Of a stretch of DNA of 24,835 bases, positions 16,084 through 24,559 are shown one piece after another; the stretch's first letter is position 1; the number at the start of each line of letters is the position of its first letter. Origin of the DNA: Planctomycetota bacterium (lineage in GTDB: Bacteria; Planctomycetota; Phycisphaerae; UBA1845); assembly GCA_022561415.1 (NCBI GenBank), contig JADFRH010000002.1, positions 1-24,835 of the forward strand, written 5' to 3'. The translations under genes and the position numbers were made by a program. Under the pieces are notes generated by a model. It saw only the letters and a program-made list of their open reading frames with translations. It had not been told where the DNA came from and searched no databases.

Positions 16084-17013
16084 TCAGTACACGTCGAGGT
16101 CTCGTCCGGATACGACGCGTCCCGAGTAGCGTTGACCAATCTCGCGCAGCAAATCCCGATCCGTCGCCCCCCAAAAGAGCTGGTGATACAAGACCAACAG
16201 TCCCGGCTTGACGTCACGAGCGATCAGAGCCAGCTCTTCCGTGGAAGTGTGAAAGCTGGCGTGGTATCGCTGCCAGATGGACGAGCGCTGCTCGAAGCCG
16301 GCTTGGGAATAGACCTCATGGAGCAGCACGTCGCAGCCTCGGGCGGCGTCGACCAGCGCCGGCGTGGGGGCGGTGTCCCCCGATACGACGATCACGCGGT
16401 CGGGCGTCTCGAAGCGGAACCCGAACGCGTGCTTCCATGAGCCGTGCCGAACCGCAAACGCCTTGACCGTGACCTTGTCGTCGCGGTAAACGACTCCCGG
16501 CTGAATCTCCGTGACGTTGACCTTGTAGCCCTCGGTGTTGGCCGGCTCCAACCCGTCGACTCGAATGCGGATGTCTTCGTCGTATGCCGCCAAAATGTGA
16601 TCGGTCATCTTCTTGGTGCCGACGGGTCCGAAGACGCGGAGCGGTTCGTCGCGCTCGAGTACCCACGGCGTGAAGATCAGGTCGGGGTAGCCGAGGGTGT
16701 GATCGGTGTGCAGGTGCGTGATGAAGAGATGCTTGAGGTTGCTTGGCCGAAGGGCATCGATCCCGCGTTTCCGGGCTGCGTTGGCACGTCGTACAACGCC
16801 CGGTCCGCAGTCGATCAGATAGGGTGTGTCGTCCACAACGATCGCGATGGCCGTGCCCGACCGGTCGGGCTCGGCGTTGGGTGTGCCCGTACCCAGCAAG
16901 ACGATTCGGGTCCGCCCCCGCGCCCCATCCGCACCGTTCCGATGCGCGGTGGGATGGTGGCACGCGCCAATCGAGAGGATGCTTGCGGTAACGGCGTACG
17001 TGGCAATTCGCAT
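16084..17013 (-). CDS. Metallo-beta-lactamase-fold hydrolase, RNase Z-like, probable lipoprotein
   Basis: The 309 residues show the MBL-fold metal motif THLHTDH (HxHxDH, His100-His105), an aspartate in VSGDTAPT and a late histidine in LVLYHQLFWG. The early strand IVLLGTGTPNAEPDRSG resembles RNase Z and arylsulfatase-like MBL proteins. A short hydrophobic N-terminus ends in SIGAC, with Cys18 as a plausible lipidation site, so an extracytoplasmic location is likely and a tRNA-processing role is not. The substrate is unknown. The gene lies 33 bases after the TPR gene on the same strand. A TAGACT hexamer (minus strand of 17,021-17,026) ends seven bases before the ATG and no ribosome binding site is seen, so a separate leaderless promoter is possible. 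Confidence 0.83.
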   Translation of the reverse strand: MRIATYAVTASILSIGACHHPTAHRNGADGARGRTRIVLLGTGTPNAEPDRSGTAIAIVVDDTPYLIDCGPGVVRRANAARKRGIDALRPSNLKHLFITHLHTDHTLGYPDLIFTPWVLERDEPLRVFGPVGTKKMTDHILAAYDEDIRIRVDGLEPANTEGYKVNVTEIQPGVVYRDDKVTVKAFAVRHGSWKHAFGFRFETPDRVIVVSGDTAPTPALVDAARGCDVLLHEVYSQAGFEQRSSIWQRYHASFHTSTEELALIARDVKPGLLVLYHQLFWGATDRDLLREIGQRYSGRVVSGRDLDVY

Positions 17014-17046
17014 GGAGCGTAGTCTAAGGGTGTCGGACGACGAGCA

Positions 17047-18573
17047 CTAGCTCGCGAGCAGGGCCGAGGAGAGGTTGGCGTCGAGCGAGGCGTTGGTGGG
17101 GTCGATCGTCAAGCCTTTCTTGAAGTCCTCGATGGCACCGTTCAAATCGCCGAGCAGGACGCGTTGCTGCCCACGGAGATTGTAGGCGTTGGCGAGGTCG
17201 GGTCCGTAGTCGAGATCGTTGCCGTCGCTGTGGTGGGCCCGCTCGAGGTGCGTGATGGCGCTGTCGTAGTTAGACGCGGCGACGGCCCCCAGCCCTTTGA
17301 TATGGCTCAGTTCGCCGACGTTCCGTCGCGCGACGAGTGATGTGGGATCAAGCTCGAGCGCGTTGATGTAGCTGGTCAGCGCGAGCGCGGTATCGCCTTT
17401 ATCCCGGAAATGCGCGCCCAATCCGATGCTGACGTTGGCCAGATCCTTCTTGAAGCGATCGTCGTCGGGAGCGTCAGCCGTCGCTTTGACCAAGTGGCCC
17501 GCGGCCGCAGTGAAACGCCCGCTTGCGAAATCACGAGCGGCGAGGCGCGCGGAGAGGCGGGCGTTCAGCTCGCCCAGCCGATTGTTAGCGGGGTCGATGG
17601 CCTGAGCCGCGTGTAGGTCGGCTTGGGTCGAGACCAGGTCACCCGCCGCGAGACGCCCCGTGCCGCGCGTGATGAGTGCGTTGGCCAGGTCTGTTCGATA
17701 GCTGACGTTGAAGGGAGCGACGTCGATGGCGGTTTGCAGTTCGGTAAGGGCCTCGGGCAGGCGCCCGGCTTTTTCGAGTGCTCGCCCGAGAATGTTTCGA
17801 GGAAGTCCAACCGCCGGGTGCTCTATGGACAGCCTGCGAGATCGGCTGATCACTTCGTCAAGCTGCCGATCGTCTGCATTCTTGAGCGCTTCCTGAAGTG
17901 CGCCGAGCTCACGGCCCGGTTTCCGGGCTTTTTCAAACGCGCCGGCCAGGGCAAGGTACGCTTCGGCGTTGTCGGGGCTTCGGTCGGTCAGGCGCATGAG
18001 CAGCCGCACCGCGCCGATCTCGTGGGTGGGGCTCTTGAGCTTGCGACGCGCTTCGACCAGAACCTCGTCGTCACTCTTTTGGAGGGTGCGAGCGTTGGCA
18101 AGGTCGGTCTTGACGGCCCGACTGTTGGGTGCGAGGGCGGCCGCGCGGAGATAAGATCGTTCGGCTTTCTTGTAGTCTTGCTCCTCGATGTACGAGTGGG
18201 CGACGAGCCGCAGCGCCGTCACATCGTTCGCATTTTTTTCGAGCAGCTTCTTGGCGCCTTGACGACCGCCCTTGGTGTTGCCGGAGTCGATTTTGGCGAT
18301 GATGGTCTTGATCGAGGCGGTTCGTGCTTTCTGGGCTTCGGTCGGCACCTTCGCTAGTGCCGCCCGGGCCGCGGCGGCGCCGATGAACGCCCCGAGCGAG
18401 CTGTACAACCCCAGCGTGAGGCTCGTTCCTCCGTCGCCCAGCCGGAACGCCGACCTGCCGAAGGCTTCGCGCTCGTTGGGCGCACCGTCTTCCGACTTGC
18501 CGCGGAATGACGCGGGTTGTGGAAGCGCAGAGAGAATCCCCGCGCGGGCCGAAGTTATGGCCTTGATGCTCAC
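17047..18573 (-). CDS. Tetratricopeptide-repeat protein, function unknown
   Basis: The 508 residues comprise an Ala/Gly-rich N-terminal segment (about 1-80, including a weakly hydrophobic stretch LGLYSSLGAFIGAAAA) and then about eight TPR units to the C-terminus. Examples are IEEQDYKKAERSYLRAAALA, AGRLPEALTELQTAIDVAP, GDTALALTSYINALELDP and LLGDLNGAIEDFKKGLTIDP. TPR solenoids bind other proteins; no catalytic domain is visible and no cleavable signal peptide is obvious. GTG at 18,573 is chosen because AAAGGGGAAAGA directly precedes it; the frame is open from a TTG at 18,591, which would place that ribosome binding site inside the gene. It lies 94 bases downstream of uvrB and 33 bases upstream of the metallo-hydrolase, so cotranscription with the latter is plausible. 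Confidence 0.8.
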   Translation of the reverse strand: MSIKAITSARAGILSALPQPASFRGKSEDGAPNEREAFGRSAFRLGDGGTSLTLGLYSSLGAFIGAAAARAALAKVPTEAQKARTASIKTIIAKIDSGNTKGGRQGAKKLLEKNANDVTALRLVAHSYIEEQDYKKAERSYLRAAALAPNSRAVKTDLANARTLQKSDDEVLVEARRKLKSPTHEIGAVRLLMRLTDRSPDNAEAYLALAGAFEKARKPGRELGALQEALKNADDRQLDEVISRSRRLSIEHPAVGLPRNILGRALEKAGRLPEALTELQTAIDVAPFNVSYRTDLANALITRGTGRLAAGDLVSTQADLHAAQAIDPANNRLGELNARLSARLAARDFASGRFTAAAGHLVKATADAPDDDRFKKDLANVSIGLGAHFRDKGDTALALTSYINALELDPTSLVARRNVGELSHIKGLGAVAASNYDSAITHLERAHHSDGNDLDYGPDLANAYNLRGQQRVLLGDLNGAIEDFKKGLTIDPTNASLDANLSSALLAS

Positions 18574-18667
18574 TCTTTCCCCTTTAGACAAGAAGTGCCG
18601 CGCTTGAGTGTACGATTCCCGCGTCGTGTACCCGCCCCTTGTGCTTTGGGCGCAGTTCGAGCCGGGA

Positions 18668-20710
<2,043 letters not shown>

Positions 20711-20737
20711 GAGGTTTCTCCAAAGTCGAGGGGGCGA

Positions 20738-20746
20738 ATTGTAGCA
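20738..20746 (-). promoter_or_regulatory. Extended -10 promoter of uvrB
   Basis: The minus strand reads TGCTACAAT, a TGN extension joined to a TACAAT -10. The -35 position is poor, as allowed for extended -10 promoters. Transcription would start near 20,731 and give a leader of about 20 bases that includes the GGAG ribosome binding site. No SOS box was identified. Confidence 0.5.
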
Positions 20747-20764
20747 GACCGACCCGCAAGTTGA

Positions 20765-20843
20765 GAATTACGAGTTACGAATTACAAGTTACCCCGGCGC
20801 GCCGGGGACGGCCGCGTAATTCGTAATTTGTAACTCGTAATTC
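20765..20843. repeat. Long inverted repeat built of AT-rich heptamers around a GC palindrome
   Basis: The 27-base left arm (20,765-20,791) contains the tandem heptamers TTACGAG, TTACGAA, TTACAAG. The right arm (20,817-20,843) contains TAATTCG, TAATTTG, TAACTCG, TAATTC and is nearly its reverse complement. Between them lies the perfect 16-bp palindrome CCCCGGCGCGCCGGGG (20,792-20,807) plus nine bases. The AT-rich arms stand out from the GC-rich surroundings. It is located between uvrB and tRNA-Glu. Confidence 0.75.
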
Positions 20844-20845
20844 GC

Positions 20846-20874
20846 TTGACGCGAGGCCCCTCAAGTTCTACCGT
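20846..20874 (+). promoter_or_regulatory. Probable promoter of tRNA-Glu
   Basis: TTGACG (20,846-20,851), a 17-base spacer and TACCGT (20,869-20,874) place the expected start near 20,881, six bases before the mature tRNA 5' end. The -35 is strong and the -10 partial. It directly abuts the long inverted repeat. Confidence 0.5.
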
Positions 20875-20886
20875 ACGCGAAACGAT

Positions 20887-20959
20887 GCCCCCATCGTCTA
20901 GTGGCCCAGGATATCAGGTTCTCATCCTGAAGACAGGGGTTCGAGTCCCCTTGGGGGTG
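20887..20959 (+). tRNA. tRNA-Glu(CUC), integration target
   Basis: A 73-base cloverleaf: acceptor GCCCCCA with TGGGGGT, D arm TCTAGTGGCCCAGGA, anticodon loop TTCTCAT (anticodon CTC) in a TCAGG/CCTGA stem, and T arm AGGGGTTCGAGTCCCCT. The discriminator is G and CCA is not encoded. Its 3' half is overlapped antisense by the end of the tyrosine recombinase gene. This suggests it is the attachment site of the element to its right and that the 3' end was restored by element DNA. Confidence 0.95.
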
Positions 20960-22385
20960 GTTTCGGCGGGGCGGTGCTTGATGCGCCGCCCTGCGTTTTT
21001 ATGCGCTCGCAATCACCGTAAGTGCCAGTCTTTCCAAGGGGTTGCGCTTCGTCGGTAGACTCCGGTTGCGGCGCACTGCCGCGCACGCCCTTGAGTGGAA
21101 TTGTGCGCTTTTCCGGCAAGCTATCCGGCAAGACAGAATCGGTCCCCGTCGCCTTGGCTTGCTCACCAGCCGAAGGCGCGAAACTCGGCAGCCGTTGAAC
21201 GGCTTCGCTCATCGTTCCACGGAACGTACAGGCGTACACGTCGCCGGTCATCGCAATCGTCGAGTGGCGCATCAGGTCTTTCGCCGTTCGCACGTCCACA
21301 CCCGAATTGAGCAAGAGGCTTGCGAATGTACTCCGCAGAGCGTGGAAGTCCGCCACGCGGCCCGTATCGTCCGCATAGGGTATCTCTGCGGCGTCGAGGT
21401 CGCCCCGAAGCATCCTCACGACGTTCTCCGGTCGGGGCATCTTGAACACAGACGCGGTTGGTATCATTTGGCCGATGAATGCGTGCAGCTCGGCGGCCGT
21501 GTCGGGTCGAAGTGGAAGCGTCGCGGCCTTGCCATTTTTGGCCGACGCCGCCCCAATCGTCACCGTCGGATCGGACCTGCCCAGGTCGAAGCTCGCCCGC
21601 GTGAGGCTTCGCAGCTCGCCGGATCGTAACCCGGTCTCGACGGCGAGCCGGTAGAGCCAGCCCCGTTCGTTGCCGGTCATACCGAACCGCTCGGGACCGC
21701 AACGGGCCCCTTCCAGAAGTTTCCGCAATTCGTCCGGCTCAAGCGCCCGACGCACGTGTTTCCTGTCGGCAGCGGCGTTCAACGACGACAAGTGTGCGAT
21801 CGGGCTCTCCGTCAAACGCCGCTCTCGAACGAGCCAATTACAAAAGGCCTTGGCGGCCGCAAGGTAGTGATTCGAGGATTTCGCACCCAGTGTGCGAGTT
21901 TTGCCGTCTTTTCCTCCGCGGCGCTCGGCCAGGTACCGGGAAACGGCGGCCGCGCTCAGGTCGGTCAGAAACCTCGCACCGATTCCGTCCCCGATTGTCC
22001 GCACGCGATTGATCGTTTTCTTTACGTACTCCGACGTTGCGCCTGAATCGCGTAGCGATTGCTCATAATCGTCGATGTGTTCGGTAAGCGGTTTCGTGGA
22101 TGCGACGCGGTGGCCATCGACAAGGCCGATCCTGGCGAGCCGCTTTCGGATCGTTGTCGGTAAGCCTTCGAGCCAGCGCACCATCGCCACGCTCGGGCGG
22201 TCTCCCGCCACGCATAGCGAAACGAGCGTCTCCAGCTTTCTGCCGAATTCACTGGACGCACGTTTGTCCTCGAAAGCGGGTATCCGTCGCGACCGATCGC
22301 AATGGTCGGTCAGCTCGATGTACCATCGTTTGCTCTGCCGTTTTCGTCCGTCCCGATCTTTGTAGTACGCTTTACACAATCTCAT
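20922..22385 (-). CDS. Tyrosine recombinase/integrase of a tRNA-Glu-borne element
   Basis: Phage-type site-specific integrase of 487 residues. A core-binding domain (about 95-205, THEHIDDY-like start to CNWLVRERRL) precedes the catalytic domain. The catalytic set is complete: Arg254 in TGLRSGELRSLT, Lys283 in SAKNGKAATLPL, His348 and Arg351 in FHALRSTFASLLL, His374 in LMRHSTIAMT and the nucleophile Tyr384 in GDVYACTF. After residue about 400 comes a low-complexity tail. The last 11 codons (PPRGLEPLSSG) and the stop are read antisense through the 3' half of tRNA-Glu, so this tail is target-site sequence. The start is ATG 22,385 without a clear ribosome binding site, 19 bases after the upstream gene. 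Gene position and orientation mark the left end of an integrated element. Confidence 0.93.
   Translation of the reverse strand: MRLCKAYYKDRDGRKRQSKRWYIELTDHCDRSRRIPAFEDKRASSEFGRKLETLVSLCVAGDRPSVAMVRWLEGLPTTIRKRLARIGLVDGHRVASTKPLTEHIDDYEQSLRDSGATSEYVKKTINRVRTIGDGIGARFLTDLSAAAVSRYLAERRGGKDGKTRTLGAKSSNHYLAAAKAFCNWLVRERRLTESPIAHLSSLNAAADRKHVRRALEPDELRKLLEGARCGPERFGMTGNERGWLYRLAVETGLRSGELRSLTRASFDLGRSDPTVTIGAASAKNGKAATLPLRPDTAAELHAFIGQMIPTASVFKMPRPENVVRMLRGDLDAAEIPYADDTGRVADFHALRSTFASLLLNSGVDVRTAKDLMRHSTIAMTGDVYACTFRGTMSEAVQRLPSFAPSAGEQAKATGTDSVLPDSLPEKRTIPLKGVRGSAPQPESTDEAQPLGKTGTYGDCERIKTQGGASSTAPPKPPPRGLEPLSSG
20969..21000 (+). terminator. Intrinsic terminator of tRNA-Glu
   Basis: GGGCGGTGC (20,969-20,977), loop TTGAT and GCGCCGCCC (20,983-20,991) form a 9-bp stem with one G-T pair, followed by TGCG and five T (20,996-21,000). 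It begins ten bases after the tRNA. It would stop tRNA transcription before it runs antisense through the recombinase gene. Confidence 0.75.
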
Positions 22386-22404
22386 CGTTGTGATCCAAGT
22401 TGAT

Positions 22405-23424
22405 CTAGCTCGCTATCCATTGGTCGTTTAGCAAAACACGTGAAAACACCCTGCGAACGGCACTCGCCGCTTCGGTTGTCCCGGAATAGTCTGTTTCAAA
22501 AACGTGCCGCGCGTATCCACAGGCGAGGTCGGCCGCTTGGAGTCCGAGCAGTTTTCTCGAATCGTCTTGACGGATCAGTCCTGGCGAAATCGCGTCCGTG
22601 CTCAGGCCAAACGAATCAATCGCATGAACGACAATGTCGTTGGCGTCTTGCAAAGCCTTGAACGCGTTCATCGATCCGACATCAAAAATACGTTCCGGTT
22701 GGACTGCCTGTTCCAGCACCGCCGTTGCGATGTGTCCCTCATGTAGGTAACGGCAATCGCCAAGCAACTGCGCGATTGTATTCGCCTGCACCGTCGGATC
22801 GATCGCATCACCGAGCGCAATCGAGAATCGCGCGACTAGTTCTTCGAATTCCTGGTTCTTCAAACCAGTTAGGACTTCGGACTTGAACAGTTTGTCAGCC
22901 GGTGAACGTGGCAGGCCACTTTTCGACGCAGCAATCTCCAGCAGGTCCTCAATCCTCCCGACTGCGGTGCGCTGCAAGTCCTGTTGCCGTGCGAAGAGAA
23001 GTATGTCGCGGCCAACTTCCTCGGGGAATTGACCAGTCCTAAGGAACTTGACGGTACTGTGAACGGCATCCGAGTTGAATCCTATCTTCGCAAGAATACC
23101 GCGAAACAGATTCCTAGTGTGCTCTGCTACATCAATGATCGCAATAGTCGCTTCAGCGATGTGATCAAGAAGGAATCGTCGGGCGCGATCGTTCGTTGCC
23201 GCTACGGCAAGCGCCGCAGTAGATTTCACTTCCAATGCGCCCCGGAGGAAGTCACGGCGAAACCGCTCTAGCCACTCGAATGAGTCGACAGACGCACACT
23301 TGGCCGCAATCGTAATCCGACTCATATTGCGCAGCTCAGTACGCTCAGCGCCAGTGACGGTCTCGTCCGAGTACGTTCGCAGGCGTTGTTCGGTTCGCTC
23401 TCGTTCCATCTGACACCAGACCAT
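22405..23424 (-). CDS. Cargo protein of unknown function, possible DUF3800 member
   Basis: 339 residues with no domain I can name with confidence. Three points recall DUF3800 proteins: TYSDET near the N-terminus (Asp20, Glu21, compare the family's YxDES start), LEVKS (Glu65, Lys67), and a C-terminal DDSRKLLGLQAADLACG (287-303, with Asp288 and Asp299), like the family's SxxxxGIQxADL ending. The usual hydrophobic strand after the first motif is weak, so the match is tentative. No membrane segment or signal peptide is seen. Its sequence is visibly less GC-rich than the flanking genes, consistent with recent acquisition. The ATG at 23,424 is eight bases after the HTH gene stop; ATG 23,409 is an alternative. 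It sits in the cargo position between the recombinase and the element's other genes. Confidence 0.6.
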   Translation of the reverse strand: MVWCQMERERTEQRLRTYSDETVTGAERTELRNMSRITIAAKCASVDSFEWLERFRRDFLRGALEVKSTAALAVAATNDRARRFLLDHIAEATIAIIDVAEHTRNLFRGILAKIGFNSDAVHSTVKFLRTGQFPEEVGRDILLFARQQDLQRTAVGRIEDLLEIAASKSGLPRSPADKLFKSEVLTGLKNQEFEELVARFSIALGDAIDPTVQANTIAQLLGDCRYLHEGHIATAVLEQAVQPERIFDVGSMNAFKALQDANDIVVHAIDSFGLSTDAISPGLIRQDDSRKLLGLQAADLACGYARHVFETDYSGTTEAASAVRRVFSRVLLNDQWIAS

Positions 23425-23432
23425 CGTTCGTA

Positions 23433-23867
23433 CTATGCCGGAATCGTCACACCGCGGCGCACGGCCTGTTTGCGGAGCTGCTCGATAACCGCCAACGATT
23501 CATCACTCGGTCGAAGCGCCCCACGTTCCCATCGCGAAACCGTCATTTTGTCCAGGCCGATCCGCTCGGCGAATTCCTTTTGGGTCATGCCCAGCGCTTC
23601 CCGCAATGCGACGATGTAACCGGGGCCGGGCGGTCGGTCCAGCGTGATAGCCAACGCCCGGATGCGATCCAGAAACGCCACACCCTCCGGCAACAGCGCC
23701 GGTTTGCCGTCGCGATCGGCCGTTACCCATCGGCCCGGTACCTCGACATACAGCGTCCGACCGTCCGGCAGCTTCATCGCGTACGGCAAGTCCGGATGGC
23801 CGAGCTGCGCAGCCGGGCCACGCCCGCGCCGTCGCTTGTAGCCGGATTTCGATTCCATAATCAGCAT
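23433..23867 (-). CDS. XRE-type HTH protein, probable antitoxin
   Basis: The 144 residues have a basic N-terminus (KRRRGRG), a beta-rich segment (PYAMKLPDGRTLYVEVPGRW), and a C-terminal Cro/C1-type HTH (about 85-135: LREALGMTQKEFAERIGL then TVSRWERGALRPS). The C-terminal HTH behind a separate N-terminal region recalls MqsA/HigA-like antitoxins, but there is no cysteine zinc site. The gene starts 3 bases after the stop of the DUF4258 gene, toxin first as in mqsRA. It probably binds its partner and represses the promoter upstream of that gene. ATG 23,867 is given; ATG 23,858 (MESKSG) is equally possible. Confidence 0.85.
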   Translation of the reverse strand: MLIMESKSGYKRRRGRGPAAQLGHPDLPYAMKLPDGRTLYVEVPGRWVTADRDGKPALLPEGVAFLDRIRALAITLDRPPGPGYIVALREALGMTQKEFAERIGLDKMTVSRWERGALRPSDESLAVIEQLRKQAVRRGVTIPA

Positions 23868-23870
23868 CGC

Positions 23871-24170
23871 TCAGTAGATCGTGATGAACACCGTCACGTT
23901 GCCGCGATCATCCCGGTCAATCGCACAGACCAGCTCGACGGTCAAGCCGTCCGTTGTGTTACCGGCAATGATCCACTTCGGCCGGTCGAATCGGTCTCGG
24001 CCGTCAGAGCGAACATCGCTCGGATCGTTAATCACCGCAAGCACGTCCGCCCAGAAATAGCCGCGCCGGTCCATGCGTTGCACGAAATGCGGCAGCACGA
24101 TGTACCGCTTGGCCGCTACGCACTCCTGAATCACACCGAGTGCCCTACGTGCTTTTGCATCCATGCTCAT
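23871..24170 (-). CDS. DUF4258 protein, probable toxin of a toxin-antitoxin pair
   Basis: The 99 residues match the DUF4258 pattern: a histidine-led helix (LPHFVQRMDRRG), then VLAVINDPSDVRSD, strands around PKWIIAGNTTDGLTVELVCAI, and a terminal VTVFITIY strand. The family is small, related in layout to RelE/BrnT-type folds, and is often found beside HTH genes. Toxicity is inferred from that context, not shown. GAGGT lies nine bases before ATG 24,170; ATG 24,164 is also in frame. A strong promoter directly precedes it, and the HTH gene follows within 3 bases, forming a two-gene operon inside the element. Confidence 0.8.
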   Translation of the reverse strand: MSMDAKARRALGVIQECVAAKRYIVLPHFVQRMDRRGYFWADVLAVINDPSDVRSDGRDRFDRPKWIIAGNTTDGLTVELVCAIDRDDRGNVTVFITIY

Positions 24171-24174
24171 CTTA

Positions 24175-24203
24175 AATATACCTCATAATAGGCGCGTTGT
24201 CAA
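24175..24203 (-). promoter_or_regulatory. Promoter of the DUF4258-HTH operon
   Basis: On the minus strand TTGACA (24,198-24,203), a 17-base spacer and TATATT (24,175-24,180) form the best consensus promoter in the window. The -10 ends four bases before ATG 24,170 and ten before ATG 24,164, so the transcript would be nearly or fully leaderless, and the GAGGT in the spacer would not be transcribed. It is a likely site of autorepression by the HTH protein. Confidence 0.6.
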
Positions 24204-24559
24204 GGGGATTCGTCCGCTTTCCGGATCGCTGCGTACAGCTCGGAAAGCGCGATCCGCTCCGCATCGGTCCGGCTCAGACCGCCGTCAAACTCACAGACAG
24301 CCGCGCGATGCTCGAATAACTCGCGCAGATCGGCACGCACATCGGGGTCGTCCACGCGGGAGAGCAGTGCTGCCGCCTGCCGCGCCGAGTCGTCACGATC
24401 GGCAAGGATCGCCAGCAACTCGGCCTTTCGGTCCAAGAGTGTTTCCCGAAGCTGTGCGGTCAGCAAACCACGCGGCGCATCGACTACCAACCGGTCCCCG
24501 TTGGCCGACAGACGAATGTCCCGCTCTTGGAGCTGTTCAAGCAGTAGCACGCCGGTCAT
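24200..24559 (-). CDS. TubC N-terminal docking domain-like protein of a mobile element
   Basis: 119 residues. Residues 1-52 match the TubC_N fold: LLEQLQERDIRLSANGDRL, VDAPRGLLTAQL and LDRKAELLAIL, a small helix-strand-strand-helix module first known as a docking domain of NRPS/PKS systems. The C-terminal part (AAVCEFDGGLSRTDAERIAL) resembles a short motif that, from memory, occurs in plasmid and integrative-element replication proteins. With no NRPS nearby, a docking or DNA-replication accessory role in the element is more likely, but this is inference. Its ATG overlaps the stop of the upstream gene by 4 bases (ATGA), so the two are translationally coupled. It lies 29 bases upstream of the DUF4258 gene, whose promoter overlaps its stop codon. 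Confidence 0.7.
   Translation of the reverse strand: MTGVLLLEQLQERDIRLSANGDRLVVDAPRGLLTAQLRETLLDRKAELLAILADRDDSARQAAALLSRVDDPDVRADLRELFEHRAAVCEFDGGLSRTDAERIALSELYAAIRKADESP

Noticed and set aside
17623..18357. 244-residue frame antisense to the TPR gene
   Set aside because: The TPR periodicity is clear on the minus strand and the antisense frame matches nothing.
18574..18591. TTG start of the TPR gene
   Set aside because: The stretch AAAGGGGAAAGA inside this extension is a better ribosome binding site for GTG 18,573.
20887..22385. Disrupted tRNA-Glu or pseudogene integrase
   Set aside because: The tRNA folds completely and the recombinase has all six catalytic residues, so both appear intact.
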